Shown one piece after another: positions 25,535-35,347 of a stretch of 64,000 bases of DNA. Under the pieces are notes generated by a model. That model saw only the letters and a program-made list of their open reading frames with translations, did no database searches and was not told the origin of the DNA. Every line of letters begins with the position of its first letter. Position 1 is the first letter of the stretch. The DNA is from Flavobacteriales bacterium UBA7468 (GTDB lineage Bacteria > Bacteroidota > Bacteroidia > Flavobacteriales_D > Crocinitomicaceae), in contig DLPC01000015.1 of NCBI GenBank assembly GCA_002478565.1, positions 1 to 64,000 of the forward strand, written 5' to 3'. The position numbers were made by a program, and so were the translations under genes.

Positions 25535-27629
25535 GAATCATCTATACCGACGCGCTTACCTCATTTATTTCGGGTTTGTATTTGTGATGGGTGCGGTGCT
25601 TTATTCGACGCTCGACCTACAAATCAACGGCCCTGGGGTTGCTTTTGAAACCAATGAAGGTCAGTTGCCGACCCGAGTAGTGAATAGGGTGCCTCGAATG
25701 GGGCAAATTTTAGATAGAAATGAGGTGCCGCTCATTACCAGCGTAACCTTTTACGACATCTATATGGATCCGACGGTTGTCGATGACAAGGTATTTGATG
25801 CACAAGTAAGTGAGCTTTCCCAAGGCCTACATGAATTGTATCCCGATAATTCTGCCCGATACTATGAAGAACGCATCCGAAGAGCCAAGGCAAACGGTGT
25901 CCGTTACCTCATGATCAGAAGAAAGGTGACCAACTATGAGCGCAAGCGTTTACGCAAATTGCCCATTTTTGAATTAGGTCAAATGAAAGGTGGAATCATC
26001 GATAATGTCGAGACGATTTTGCGAAAGAAACCAAATGGAAATTTACTCAACAGAACATTGGGCTATTATAAAATGCTTGATAACAAACCATTCAGAGTCG
26101 GAATTGAAGGCGCCTATTATGAATATTTGAAAGGGGAGGATGGCAAAGAAGTAGAGCAACGTATTTCGTCAGGCTGGAAAAAAACTGGCAAAGTCATCAA
26201 AGAAGCTATCGAAGGTGCGGACGTCATTTCTACTATTGACAAAGAAATTCAAGAAGTGGCTCATTCTGAATTGGAGAAGCAGATGATCTTTATGAATGCT
26301 GAGCACGGCTGTGTGATTCTCATGGATGTCAAAACTGGCTATGTACGTGCCATTGCAAACCTTACAAAAATTGGTGAAGGGAAGTATACAGAAAATTACA
26401 ACTATGCGATTGGTTATTTAGAAGTGCCGGGTTCAACCATGAAATTAGCTTCATTGATGGCTGGTTTAGAAGATGGCAAATTTAAAATCACTGACAAAGT
26501 CAATGCTACTGGCCGTTATTCGGTAGGCGGCTCAAGTATGTCTGATTCCAACCATGGAATGGGATATGGAACGATTACCATTCAGCAGGCGTTTGAGAAG
26601 TCATCGAATGTCATTTTGCAGCTCATGCACCGCGTTTACCGCAATCAACCAGAAGAATTCATAGCGCAATTGAAGCGTTTTGGTCTTACCGAAAAATTAG
26701 GAATTGATTTAGAGGGTGAACCACGTCCAGATGTAGCCACCCCGGGTTCTAAGACGTGGTCAATTCTTTCACTTCCTTGGACTTCGGTTGGTTATGAGGT
26801 GAGACAAACACCTTTACAAACCTTAGCTTTTTACAATGCAGTGGCCAATAATGGCAAATTGGTTAGGCCACTTTTTGTAGAGAAAATCAAGCGCAATGGC
26901 CAAGTAATCAAAACATTCAAGCCAGTAGTGCTCAATCCTCAAGTTTGCTCTACGCACACCTTGAAAATCTTACAAAGCTGTCTGGAAGGAGTCATGATTC
27001 GTGGAACAGGAAAGTCACTCAAAAGCTCGTTATTTACAATTGCCGGCAAAACTGGTACGGCGGTTCTAACTGCTGCAGGTGGTGGATACGGATCTGAAAA
27101 CGGCAAGAGTTATCAGGCATCATTTGTCGGGTATTTTCCTGCAAAAAAACCACTCTATTCTTGTATCGTAGTTATTTCTAAACCGAAAAAAGCATATTAC
27201 GGTGCGGCGGTTTCAGGAACTGTTTTTGCCGAGATTGCCAATAAAGTTTACGCATCTGCCTTGCAATATCACCGCGCTGTCAATGACCCTCGAGCGCCTT
27301 TGTCTCAAGAAATACCTGCCGTGAAAAGTGGAGCTGCACGTGATTTAAAATTCATCATGAAAGAGCTCAATGTGCGCTACCAGCAAAACGACGAGGCAGA
27401 ATGGCTCAAAGCAGATACAGCAGCTCAGCGTTTACAAGTTTCTCGCAAAGTTATCAGTCAAAAAAAGGTGCCAAATGTCTTAGGAATGACCGCCAAAGAT
27501 GCAGTCTACCTATTAGAAAGCCGTGGTTTAGTGGTGCGCATGACAGGTTTTGGTCGCGTCACTAATCAATCTATTTTACCCGGAAGTCAAATTGTTAAAG
27601 GGCAGGTTGTCCAACTTAAATTGAATTAA
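25521..27629 (+). CDS. ftsI: Peptidoglycan transpeptidase (PBP) with PASTA domain
   Basis: The septal D,D-transpeptidase of the divisome, also called PBP3 or a SpoVD-like PBP. The 702-residue protein has an N-terminal membrane anchor (about residues 10-32), a pedestal domain with RVPRMGQILDRNEVPL, and the transpeptidase domain with the serine motif STMK (about residue 310), SSN (about 355) and KTGTA (about 510). A C-terminal PASTA domain (VPNVLGMTAKDAVYLLESRG) is present, as is usual in Bacteroidota. The ATG at 25521 gives a proper basic N terminus; it overlaps ftsL by 14 bp. murE follows after one base. Confidence 0.94.
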   Translation: MSKSKNHLYRRAYLIYFGFVFVMGAVLYSTLDLQINGPGVAFETNEGQLPTRVVNRVPRMGQILDRNEVPLITSVTFYDIYMDPTVVDDKVFDAQVSELSQGLHELYPDNSARYYEERIRRAKANGVRYLMIRRKVTNYERKRLRKLPIFELGQMKGGIIDNVETILRKKPNGNLLNRTLGYYKMLDNKPFRVGIEGAYYEYLKGEDGKEVEQRISSGWKKTGKVIKEAIEGADVISTIDKEIQEVAHSELEKQMIFMNAEHGCVILMDVKTGYVRAIANLTKIGEGKYTENYNYAIGYLEVPGSTMKLASLMAGLEDGKFKITDKVNATGRYSVGGSSMSDSNHGMGYGTITIQQAFEKSSNVILQLMHRVYRNQPEEFIAQLKRFGLTEKLGIDLEGEPRPDVATPGSKTWSILSLPWTSVGYEVRQTPLQTLAFYNAVANNGKLVRPLFVEKIKRNGQVIKTFKPVVLNPQVCSTHTLKILQSCLEGVMIRGTGKSLKSSLFTIAGKTGTAVLTAAGGGYGSENGKSYQASFVGYFPAKKPLYSCIVVISKPKKAYYGAAVSGTVFAEIANKVYASALQYHRAVNDPRAPLSQEIPAVKSGAARDLKFIMKELNVRYQQNDEAEWLKADTAAQRLQVSRKVISQKKVPNVLGMTAKDAVYLLESRGLVVRMTGFGRVTNQSILPGSQIVKGQVVQLKLN

Positions 27630-27630
27630 A

Positions 27631-29091
27631 ATGCAGTCACTCAATCAACTATTGTTAGCAATAAATGGTCAGCGCCTTCAGGGTGATTTCGATCAGTCTA
27701 TCGCAAACATAGTTTTTGATTCGAGAAAAGCGAAAGCTGATACCATTTTTGTTTGTATCGTTGGTTCACAAGCAAACGGACATCTGTATGTCGAGCAGGC
27801 TTATGCACAGGGTTGCAGGGCATTTGTAACCCAAGAAAAAGTCCAATTAGCCGCTGATGCATGTGTTCTTGAGGTGAAAAATACGAGTTTGGCGCTTGCT
27901 CAGCTGGCGTGTGCATTTTATGGGAATCCTTCCAAAGAGCTAAAGTTGGTCGGGGTAACGGGCACCAATGGTAAAACCACTACAGCAACATTATTGCACG
28001 ACCTTTTTTCGGCGCTGGGATATAAAGCCGGTTTGCTTTCGACGGTAGTGAATAAAATAGAACAACAGGCTATTGTTTCCACACATACCACTCCAGATCC
28101 TGTTAGCTTAAATGCCTTATTAAGGCAAATGGTGAGTGCGGGTTGCACGCATTGTTTCATGGAGGTGAGTTCGCATGCCATTGATCAGCAGCGTATTGGA
28201 GGCCTTTATTTCACAGCAGCTGGCTTTACGAATATCACTCATGACCACCTCGATTACCATCATACTTTTGCCGAATACCTGAAGGTGAAAAAAGCATTTT
28301 TCGACGGACTCGACCATTCAGCATTTGCATTGGTAAACGCCGACGATAGAAATGGAATGGTGATGTTGCAAAATACCAAAGCACAAAAACTGACCTACGC
28401 TTTGCGCACCCCGGCTGATTACAAAGGAAAAATTATTGAAAACAGTTTAAGTGGGCTCGTTCTTCAGATCAACGGACAGGAAGTGCATACGCGCTTAGTT
28501 GGCGCGTTTAATGCTGCCAATTTATTGCTTGTCTATGGATTGGCTGTTGGTTTAGGCGAGGCACCAATGGATGTATTGCGTGTGATCAGTCAATTGACGC
28601 ATGTGGCCGGACGCTTTGAATATGTAAAGAGCCCGAAAGGTATCACGGCCATTATCGATTATGCACACACACCTGATGCTCTTGAAAATGTTCTTGCAAC
28701 CATTGCGGCCTTTCGAAAGGGAGCAACTAAAGTCCTAACCGTTGTGGGTTGTGGCGGAGATCGCGATAAAGAAAAACGGCCTAAAATGGCTGCCATTGCA
28801 GCGGCTAAAAGCAATCAGCTGATCCTAACCTCCGACAACCCGCGTTCAGAAGATCCGCAGCAAATTTTGCGCGATATGGAAGCGGGGCTTGACGCTGAGG
28901 CAGCCTTAACAGCACTTTCCATCGTTGACCGTCAACAAGCCATCAAAATGGCCATTATGTTGGCACAGCCTGGCGACATCATTTTAGTTGCTGGCAAAGG
29001 CCATGAAACTTATCAAGAAATCAATGGGGTCAAAACCGATTTCGACGATGTGGCCATTACTCAAACTTTGTTTAACCAACTCGACAAATAA
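27631..29091 (+). CDS. murE: UDP-N-acetylmuramoyl-tripeptide ligase MurE, meso-DAP type
   Basis: MurE adds the third residue to UDP-MurNAc-L-Ala-D-Glu in the cytoplasm. The 486-residue ligase has the Mur ATP loop VTGTNGKTTTATLLH (about residues 110-124), STHTTPDPVSLN, EVSSHAIDQQR and DYAHTPDALENVL. The TSDNPRSEDP segment contains the DNPR motif that marks enzymes taking meso-diaminopimelate, so the wall is predicted to be DAP-type. It lies one base after ftsI and one base before mraY. murF is not in this cluster. Confidence 0.97.
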   Translation: MQSLNQLLLAINGQRLQGDFDQSIANIVFDSRKAKADTIFVCIVGSQANGHLYVEQAYAQGCRAFVTQEKVQLAADACVLEVKNTSLALAQLACAFYGNPSKELKLVGVTGTNGKTTTATLLHDLFSALGYKAGLLSTVVNKIEQQAIVSTHTTPDPVSLNALLRQMVSAGCTHCFMEVSSHAIDQQRIGGLYFTAAGFTNITHDHLDYHHTFAEYLKVKKAFFDGLDHSAFALVNADDRNGMVMLQNTKAQKLTYALRTPADYKGKIIENSLSGLVLQINGQEVHTRLVGAFNAANLLLVYGLAVGLGEAPMDVLRVISQLTHVAGRFEYVKSPKGITAIIDYAHTPDALENVLATIAAFRKGATKVLTVVGCGGDRDKEKRPKMAAIAAAKSNQLILTSDNPRSEDPQQILRDMEAGLDAEAALTALSIVDRQQAIKMAIMLAQPGDIILVAGKGHETYQEINGVKTDFDDVAITQTLFNQLDK

Positions 29092-29092
29092 C

Positions 29093-30337
29093 ATGCTTTA
29101 TTACTTATTTTCTTGGCTAGATCAACTCAATGTACCAGGCGCTGGCTTATTTCATTACATTTCTTTCAGAGCTGCGCTAGCCCTCATTTTTTCATTAATT
29201 GTCTCTGTTATTATCGGAAAGCGCATCATCAATAAATTGCGTGCGCAACAAATCGGAGAAACGGTCCGAGATTTAGGTTTGGCAGGTCAGATTGAAAAAT
29301 CTGGCACACCAACAATGGGAGGGCTCATTATTTTGGCTGCTATTCTGGTGCCAACGCTCTTGTTTGCCAAGTTGCATAATATCTACGTGATCACAATGCT
29401 TGTAGCCACGATCTGGTTAGGTGTCATAGGTTTTGTCGATGACTATATCAAGGTTTTCAAGAAGAATAAAGAAGGATTAAAAGGCACATTTAAAGTAATT
29501 GGTCAAATAGGAGTTGGTCTGATCGTAGGCTCTATTCTTTACTTCTCAGATGACGTAGTGGTTCATAAGCGTGTCGATGCTGACTACAAATTACAGGCCG
29601 ATGAAAAATACGTGACGCACGAACACTTTCAATCGGAAGGTGAAGATTATAAGTGGATCAAAACGGATGACATGACCACAACCATTCCTTTCTTTAAAGG
29701 CAACGAATTCAATTACAATTGGTTGATTGGTGATATTGATAAATCATACGGTTGGTTGTTGTTTATCCCGATTGTTATATTCATCGTTATTGCAGTCTCA
29801 AATGGCGCTAATATGACCGATGGCCTCGACGGATTGGCTACCGGAACCTCCGCAATCATTGGCATTGCTTTGGCAGTTTTAGCTTATGTAAGTTCACATG
29901 CCAAATTCGCCGATTACCTCAATGTGATGTATATCCCTGAGGCAGAAGAACTGGTCATTTTTATTGCCGCTTTTGTTGGGGCTTGTATTGGATTTTTATG
30001 GTACAACGCATTTCCAGCTCAAGTTTTTATGGGTGACACCGGCAGTTTGGCGCTGGGTGGTATCATTGCTGTTTTTGCAATTGCGATCAGAAAAGAATTG
30101 CTCATCCCTGTTCTTTGTGGCATTTTCCTTATTGAAAATGTCTCGGTCATGCTGCAAGTGGGCTGGTTTAAATATACCAAAAAGCGCTTTGGAGAAGGGA
30201 GGCGTATTTTCTTAATGGCACCACTGCACCATCATTATCAGAAAAAAGGTATTCATGAGGCCAAAATTGTCGCGCGCTTCTGGATTGTAGCAGTGCTCTT
30301 GGCGGTCATTACAATCGTTACGCTCAAATTGAGATAA
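29093..30337 (+). CDS. mraY: Phospho-N-acetylmuramoyl-pentapeptide-transferase
   Basis: MraY moves phospho-MurNAc-pentapeptide to undecaprenyl phosphate, giving lipid I, in the inner membrane. The 414-residue protein has about ten membrane segments, KSGTPTMGGLIIL, FVDDYIKVFKKNKEGL (the aspartate pair), NGANMTDGLDGLATGTS and MGDTGSLALGG, and HHHYQKKG near the C terminus. A polar insert of about 60 residues (roughly 155-220) makes it longer than the E. coli enzyme; such inserts are common in Bacteroidota. The ATG at 29093 lies one base after the murE stop; starts within murE would add unrelated sequence. Confidence 0.96.
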   Translation: MLYYLFSWLDQLNVPGAGLFHYISFRAALALIFSLIVSVIIGKRIINKLRAQQIGETVRDLGLAGQIEKSGTPTMGGLIILAAILVPTLLFAKLHNIYVITMLVATIWLGVIGFVDDYIKVFKKNKEGLKGTFKVIGQIGVGLIVGSILYFSDDVVVHKRVDADYKLQADEKYVTHEHFQSEGEDYKWIKTDDMTTTIPFFKGNEFNYNWLIGDIDKSYGWLLFIPIVIFIVIAVSNGANMTDGLDGLATGTSAIIGIALAVLAYVSSHAKFADYLNVMYIPEAEELVIFIAAFVGACIGFLWYNAFPAQVFMGDTGSLALGGIIAVFAIAIRKELLIPVLCGIFLIENVSVMLQVGWFKYTKKRFGEGRRIFLMAPLHHHYQKKGIHEAKIVARFWIVAVLLAVITIVTLKLR

Positions 30338-30338
30338 A

Positions 30339-31685
30339 ATGTCTGAAAAACAACGCAAACTCATCATACTTGGTGCCGGAGAATCTGGCGTAGGCGCGGC
30401 CATTCTTGGCAAAGCGAAGGGGTATGATGTATTTGTATCTGATGCTTCGGTGATCAAACCATCTTTCCAAGAAGAACTTCAGCAAGCACATATTGAATTT
30501 GAATCTGGCCAGCATACAATGCCGCGTATTTTGGCAGCAGACCTCATTATTAAGTCGCCAGGTATTCCGGAAAAAACATCTCTGATGCAGGCCGTCCGTG
30601 CGCAAGGCATCAAAGTGATTTCAGAAATTGAATTTGCCGGGTATTACTCTAAAGCCAAGCATATCTGCATCACTGGAAGCAATGGAAAAACAACGACCAC
30701 ATTGCTTTGCTATCATATTTTAAAGAAAGCGGGTTACAATGTGGGTCTTGCTGGAAATGTAGGCCAGAGTTTTGCCAAGCAAGTCGCTACCGAACACTAC
30801 GATTTCTATGTTTTGGAATTAAGTTCTTTTCAGCTCGACGACATGTTCGACTTCAAAGCGGACATTGCTATTTTAACCAACATTACGCCTGATCACCTCG
30901 ACAGGTATCATTATGAATTGCAAAACTACGTAGCTGCCAAATTCCGCATTCTACAAAATCAAACTGCAGCAGATTACTTCATTTACAATGCCGATGATCC
31001 GATCATTGCAGCTCAACTTCAAAAAAGTAATACGCAAGCACAACTAAGACCTTTTTCAATGAAACAAACCATTGAAGAAGGCGCTTATGCCACCTCAGAA
31101 CAACTCAACATCAACATAAACAAACAACAACTTACCATGTCTATTCACGAATTAGCGCTTAAGGGTAAACACAATACCCAAAATGCTTTAGCTGCAGGGA
31201 TTGCCGCTAGATTAGTAGAAATTCGCACAGAACTTGTGCGCGAAAGTCTTGAAGACTTTGTCAATGTCGAGCACCGCATGGAGTTCGTGGCAAAAGTCAA
31301 CGGAATTGAATTTATCAACGATTCAAAAGCCACTAATATCAATGCAGCTTGGTTTGCATTGGAGTCTATGGACAAGCCAACTGTCTGGATTGTGGGTGGA
31401 GTCGATAAGGGCAATGACTATTCCGAATTGTACGAATTAGTAGCTCAAAAGGTCAAGGCAATCATTTGTTTGGGTGTCGATAATCAAAAAATATTAGAGG
31501 CCTTTCAAGATAAAGTAGAGATCATTGTTGAAGCCAAGTCTGCAACCGAAGCAGTGGCTTACGGCTACCGTTTGGCGCAGAAGGATGAAACCGTATTGCT
31601 TTCACCGGCTTGTGCAAGTTTTGATTTATTTGAAAGCTACGAAGACCGTGGCCAGCAATTCAAACAAGCTGTACGCATGCTCTAA
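30339..31685 (+). CDS. murD: UDP-N-acetylmuramoylalanine--D-glutamate ligase
   Basis: MurD adds D-glutamate to UDP-MurNAc-L-Ala with ATP. The 448-residue ligase begins with a Rossmann-like domain (LIILGAGESGVGAAIL), then KSPGIPEK, the ATP loop ITGSNGKTTTTLL, ELSSFQLDDM, NITPDHLDRY, and the C-terminal FINDSKATNINAAWFAL and LLSPACASFDLFESYEDRG. It begins one base after mraY and lies 9 bp before ftsW. Confidence 0.97.
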   Translation: MSEKQRKLIILGAGESGVGAAILGKAKGYDVFVSDASVIKPSFQEELQQAHIEFESGQHTMPRILAADLIIKSPGIPEKTSLMQAVRAQGIKVISEIEFAGYYSKAKHICITGSNGKTTTTLLCYHILKKAGYNVGLAGNVGQSFAKQVATEHYDFYVLELSSFQLDDMFDFKADIAILTNITPDHLDRYHYELQNYVAAKFRILQNQTAADYFIYNADDPIIAAQLQKSNTQAQLRPFSMKQTIEEGAYATSEQLNININKQQLTMSIHELALKGKHNTQNALAAGIAARLVEIRTELVRESLEDFVNVEHRMEFVAKVNGIEFINDSKATNINAAWFALESMDKPTVWIVGGVDKGNDYSELYELVAQKVKAIICLGVDNQKILEAFQDKVEIIVEAKSATEAVAYGYRLAQKDETVLLSPACASFDLFESYEDRGQQFKQAVRML

Positions 31686-31694
31686 TTCGAACTC

Positions 31695-32876
31695 ATGAGA
31701 TCCTATCTGAAATACCTCAAGGGCGATCCTGTTATTTGGATCATTACCTTACTAATGATGGCATTTTCATTGGTAACGGTATACAGCTTTGTACCTATTT
31801 TGATCAAAATTGAAGGTGGATCTCCTTTTCTTTATTTGTTTAAGCACTTGGTATATGTCGTGCTTGGCTTTGGCGCAATGTTCGTCATACATCGAGTTCC
31901 TGCAAAGTATATAAGTCAATTAGCAAAGTTTGCCTATTATATTGGCCTTGCCCTTTTGATATTTACATGGTTCTTCGGAGCTGAAGTCAACGGAGCAGGT
32001 CGTTGGATCCGTATTCCATTTGTAAATCTTACTTTTCAATCATCAGATTTTGCAAAGCTAGCTTTGATCATCTATTTGAGTAAGTTGTTGGTGCGCAAGC
32101 AGCAAAAATTTGATAACTGGAAAGAAGGAATTTTACCACTCTTGATTCCAATCGGGGTAACATGTTTTTTAATTCTCAAGGATAATTTTTCTACTGCTGC
32201 CATGCTCTTTATGCTGAGTATGCTCATGTTGTTTATTGGTAGGGTGCCAATATTGAAACTGCTTACATTAGGAGCAATCGGTATCGGTTTGGCCTTAATG
32301 GTAGTTGGCGCACACTTGACTTTTCCGGATGCCAATATCTTACCCCGATATGATACCTGGATGAATCGCATCAATAATCGCGTAGATGCGTCTAATCAAA
32401 GCATAGAAAGTCTACAAGCCAACCAACAAGCCAACAACGCCAAATTAGCAATTTCTGTGGGTTCTGTCTTTGGCCAAGGAGTTGGCGATGGTAAGCTTAA
32501 AGAATTTTTACCTGAAGCTTATGCTGATTTTTACTATGCCACATTTGTAGAAGAATTTGGTTCTGCTGCAGCTTTAGTTTTGGTTTTTTTATACTTGATT
32601 TTACTGTACCGAATCATCAGAATTTCACTGAAAACCAGTGATCTTTTTCAAAGTTATGTCTGTATGGGAATCGGCATTCATTTATTGACCCAAGCGAGTA
32701 TCAATATGCTGGTTTGCACAGGTGTATTCCCCGTAACCGGACAAAATATGCCCTTTTTAGCTATGGGAGGATCTGCATTGGTAATGGCCTGTATTTCTAT
32801 TGGTGTGGTACAATCCTTTGCCAAGGAATTAAAGACGTCGAGTAAAGAAGAAAAATTTGAAGAAGAGCTTGGATGA
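31695..32876 (+). CDS. ftsW: Septal peptidoglycan glycosyltransferase FtsW
   Basis: FtsW, a SEDS-family protein, polymerises lipid II at the septum with FtsI. The 393-residue protein has about ten membrane segments. SEDS features include GAGRWIRIPFVNLTFQSSDFAKLALIIYL (cut here to its known pattern W-I-F-QxSxxAK), LKDNFSTAAMLF, AISVGSVFGQGVGDGKLKEFLPEAYADF and GVFPVTGQNMPFLAMGGS. The conserved catalytic aspartate region is the DNFST-type segment and the loop before GQGVGDGK. It overlaps murG by 4 bp (ATGA). Confidence 0.95.
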   Translation: MRSYLKYLKGDPVIWIITLLMMAFSLVTVYSFVPILIKIEGGSPFLYLFKHLVYVVLGFGAMFVIHRVPAKYISQLAKFAYYIGLALLIFTWFFGAEVNGAGRWIRIPFVNLTFQSSDFAKLALIIYLSKLLVRKQQKFDNWKEGILPLLIPIGVTCFLILKDNFSTAAMLFMLSMLMLFIGRVPILKLLTLGAIGIGLALMVVGAHLTFPDANILPRYDTWMNRINNRVDASNQSIESLQANQQANNAKLAISVGSVFGQGVGDGKLKEFLPEAYADFYYATFVEEFGSAAALVLVFLYLILLYRIIRISLKTSDLFQSYVCMGIGIHLLTQASINMLVCTGVFPVTGQNMPFLAMGGSALVMACISIGVVQSFAKELKTSSKEEKFEEELG

Positions 32877-33976
32877 TGATAAATCGAGTAATCATTTCTG
32901 GAGGTGGAACAGGGGGGCATATTTTCCCTGCTTTAGCTATTGCAGACGAAATAAAAAGAAGAAATCCGAATGCGGCTATCTTATTTATAGGAGCACGAGG
33001 TCGGATGGAAATGGAGAAAATACCTCAAGCTGGATATGAAATTATTGGGCTTCCAATTGCGGGCTTGCAGCGTAAATTAACTTGGAAGAATTTTCTATTG
33101 CCTTTTAAATTGGTAAGGAGTTTTTACTTGGTCTTGAGCATCATACGAAAATTCAAGCCAGAATTGGTCATTGGTGTGGGTGGTTATGCCAGTGGCCCTA
33201 CCTTACAAATGGCGCAACTTTTAAAAATTCCTACTTTGCTTCAGGAACAGAATTCTTTCCCTGGCAAAACCAATAAAATTTTAGCCAAAAAAGCCAAGGC
33301 AATTTGTGTGGCTTATCCTGGTATGGATCGTTTTTTTTCAAAGGAAAAAGTAAAATATACGGGAAACCCGGTTCGGGCTAATTTAGCCGCTGACCTCACT
33401 TCATTGAAAACTGAAGCTGCTGACTTTTTTGGCCTAGATGCTGTTAAACCTACCATATTAGTCATCGGGGGTAGTTTAGGTGCACTCACGCTCAATGAAA
33501 GTCTGGGTTCAGGCTTGTCGCAAATCAAGGAGAAAAATGTGCAGGTACTCTGGCAATGTGGAAAATCTTTTGAAGCTAAATTCAGCGAAAGCCAAGAGCC
33601 GTTGCCGCCAAATGTAAAACTATTGGCTTTTATTCAGCGCATGGATTTAGCTTATGCTTTGGCCGATGTCATTATTTCGAGGGCAGGCGCGTTATCTGTG
33701 AGTGAATTGGCCCTGGTAGGTAAACCAAGTATCCTTGTTCCTTCGCCAAATGTAGCCGAAGACCACCAAACAAAAAATGCGCTATCTCTTGTGGATCAAA
33801 ATGCGGCCATACTTGTCAAAGATGCCGCTGCAAGAGAATCCTTGATTGAAACTTGTTTTGACTTGCTCTCCAATGAAGCAAAGAAGCATGAACTCGCACA
33901 AAATCTACAAAACCTTGCCTTGCCTCAAGCAACACAAAGTATCGTAGATATTTGTGAAAAAGTAATACTTGAATGA
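32873..33976 (+). CDS. murG: UDP-GlcNAc--lipid I N-acetylglucosaminyltransferase
   Basis: MurG adds GlcNAc to lipid I at the cytoplasmic membrane face, giving lipid II. The 367-residue GT28 enzyme has the N-terminal loop SGGGTGGHIFPALAIADE, IGVGGYASGP, LLQEQNSFPGKTNK, VIGGSLGALTLN, and the UDP-GlcNAc site DVIISRAGALSVSELALVGKP with VPSPNVAEDHQTKNA. The first two codons are both ATG, so either may start it. It overlaps ftsW by 4 bp and murC by 4 bp. Confidence 0.97.
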   Translation: MMINRVIISGGGTGGHIFPALAIADEIKRRNPNAAILFIGARGRMEMEKIPQAGYEIIGLPIAGLQRKLTWKNFLLPFKLVRSFYLVLSIIRKFKPELVIGVGGYASGPTLQMAQLLKIPTLLQEQNSFPGKTNKILAKKAKAICVAYPGMDRFFSKEKVKYTGNPVRANLAADLTSLKTEAADFFGLDAVKPTILVIGGSLGALTLNESLGSGLSQIKEKNVQVLWQCGKSFEAKFSESQEPLPPNVKLLAFIQRMDLAYALADVIISRAGALSVSELALVGKPSILVPSPNVAEDHQTKNALSLVDQNAAILVKDAAARESLIETCFDLLSNEAKKHELAQNLQNLALPQATQSIVDICEKVILE

Positions 33977-35343
33977 AGCCACTTTCTACATACAAGCAAG
34001 TATATTTCATCGGTATCGGTGGCATTGGCATGAGTGCACTTGCTCGTTATTTTCATTTTGCAGGATTCCAGGTTGCGGGTTACGATAAAGTGGAAACCAC
34101 CTTGACCCAACAATTGAGCAAAGAGGGCATTGAAGTTCATTATGACGATCTACACGATCAGATACCAGCAGGCTTTACGGCTGCAGCAACTACTTTAGTG
34201 GTTTATACGCCGGCCATCAAAGAACTTGGCGAACTCGATTTTTTTAAAGCAAATCAATTCGACATATTAAAAAGGGCCGAAGTACTAGGTGCTATTACTC
34301 GATCTTTTCAAGCGCTATGTGTAGCAGGTACGCATGGCAAAACTACTACGAGTTCGATGTTAGCTCATTTGCTAACAGACATTGGTAGCGGTTGCACTGC
34401 TTTTTTAGGTGGAATAGCAAGTAATTTTGATTCTAATTTGGTTCTAAATGCCGATAGTCCATATGCAGTCGTAGAGGCTGACGAATTTGACCGAAGCTTT
34501 TTGCAGCTTTCGCCATTTGCAGCGATCATTACTGCAGCAGACCCCGACCACCTCGATATTTATGGTACTCCTGAAGCTTTCAAAGAAGGGTTTCGTCAAT
34601 TTGCAATGAGGATTGATCCAAATGGATTTTGTTTGCAAAAGGAAGGTTTGAATCTTTCTACACTTTGTCCGACAAAAACCTATGCGCTCAATTCAAAAAC
34701 TGCTCATTTTAGCGCTGATAACCTGCGCTTTGAAGGTGGTTTTCAGGTTGCAGATTTTAGATTAGGCAATGCATATTGGTCAGCTGTAACTTTGGGCTTG
34801 CCAGGTAGCCATAACGTAGAAAATGCACTTGGTTGCGTGGCTTTATTACTTGAGTTAGGTTTTGAGGAAGCCGCAATAAGGACAGCTTTAAAAAATTTCA
34901 AAGGAGTGAAGCGGCGCTTTGAATATCAGGTGCGTCAGCCCAATTTAATTTACATCGATGACTATGCGCATCATCCGCAGGAAATTGAGGTGTTATTGAG
35001 CTCTGTAAAAGCGATGTATCCAACCTTGCCAATCACTGGAATTTTTCAGCCACATTTGTTTTCAAGAACGAAGGATTTTGCGGCGCGTTTTGCTTCAGAA
35101 TTAAGTGTACTTGACCATCTGATTCTATTGCCGATTTACCCAGCCAGAGAATTACCCATACCAGGAATTACGAGTGCTTGGCTTTGCGCAATGAGTACTG
35201 CCAAGAAAAAAGAGGTGATGGAAGTAAGTGAGGCACTGGCCTATGTAAAAAACTTTAAACACGGTGTTTTACTGACCATTGGCGCTGGTGACATAGATCG
35301 TTTGGTGGCACCAATTACTCAATATTTAAACGACAAAGGCTAA
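33973..35343 (+). CDS. murC: UDP-N-acetylmuramate--L-alanine ligase
   Basis: MurC adds L-alanine to UDP-MurNAc, the first peptide step. The 456-residue ligase has FIGIGGIGMSALARYFH at the N terminus, the ATP loop AGTHGKTTTSSMLAHLL, EADEFDRSFLQLSP, DPDHLDIY, GVKRRFEYQ, YIDDYAHHPQEIEVLL and FQPHLFSRTKDF. It overlaps murG by 4 bp and ends 4 bp before ftsQ. No MurB or Ddl gene follows, as in other Bacteroidota clusters. Confidence 0.97.
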   Translation: MKPLSTYKQVYFIGIGGIGMSALARYFHFAGFQVAGYDKVETTLTQQLSKEGIEVHYDDLHDQIPAGFTAAATTLVVYTPAIKELGELDFFKANQFDILKRAEVLGAITRSFQALCVAGTHGKTTTSSMLAHLLTDIGSGCTAFLGGIASNFDSNLVLNADSPYAVVEADEFDRSFLQLSPFAAIITAADPDHLDIYGTPEAFKEGFRQFAMRIDPNGFCLQKEGLNLSTLCPTKTYALNSKTAHFSADNLRFEGGFQVADFRLGNAYWSAVTLGLPGSHNVENALGCVALLLELGFEEAAIRTALKNFKGVKRRFEYQVRQPNLIYIDDYAHHPQEIEVLLSSVKAMYPTLPITGIFQPHLFSRTKDFAARFASELSVLDHLILLPIYPARELPIPGITSAWLCAMSTAKKKEVMEVSEALAYVKNFKHGVLLTIGAGDIDRLVAPITQYLNDKG

Positions 35344-35347
35344 TCCA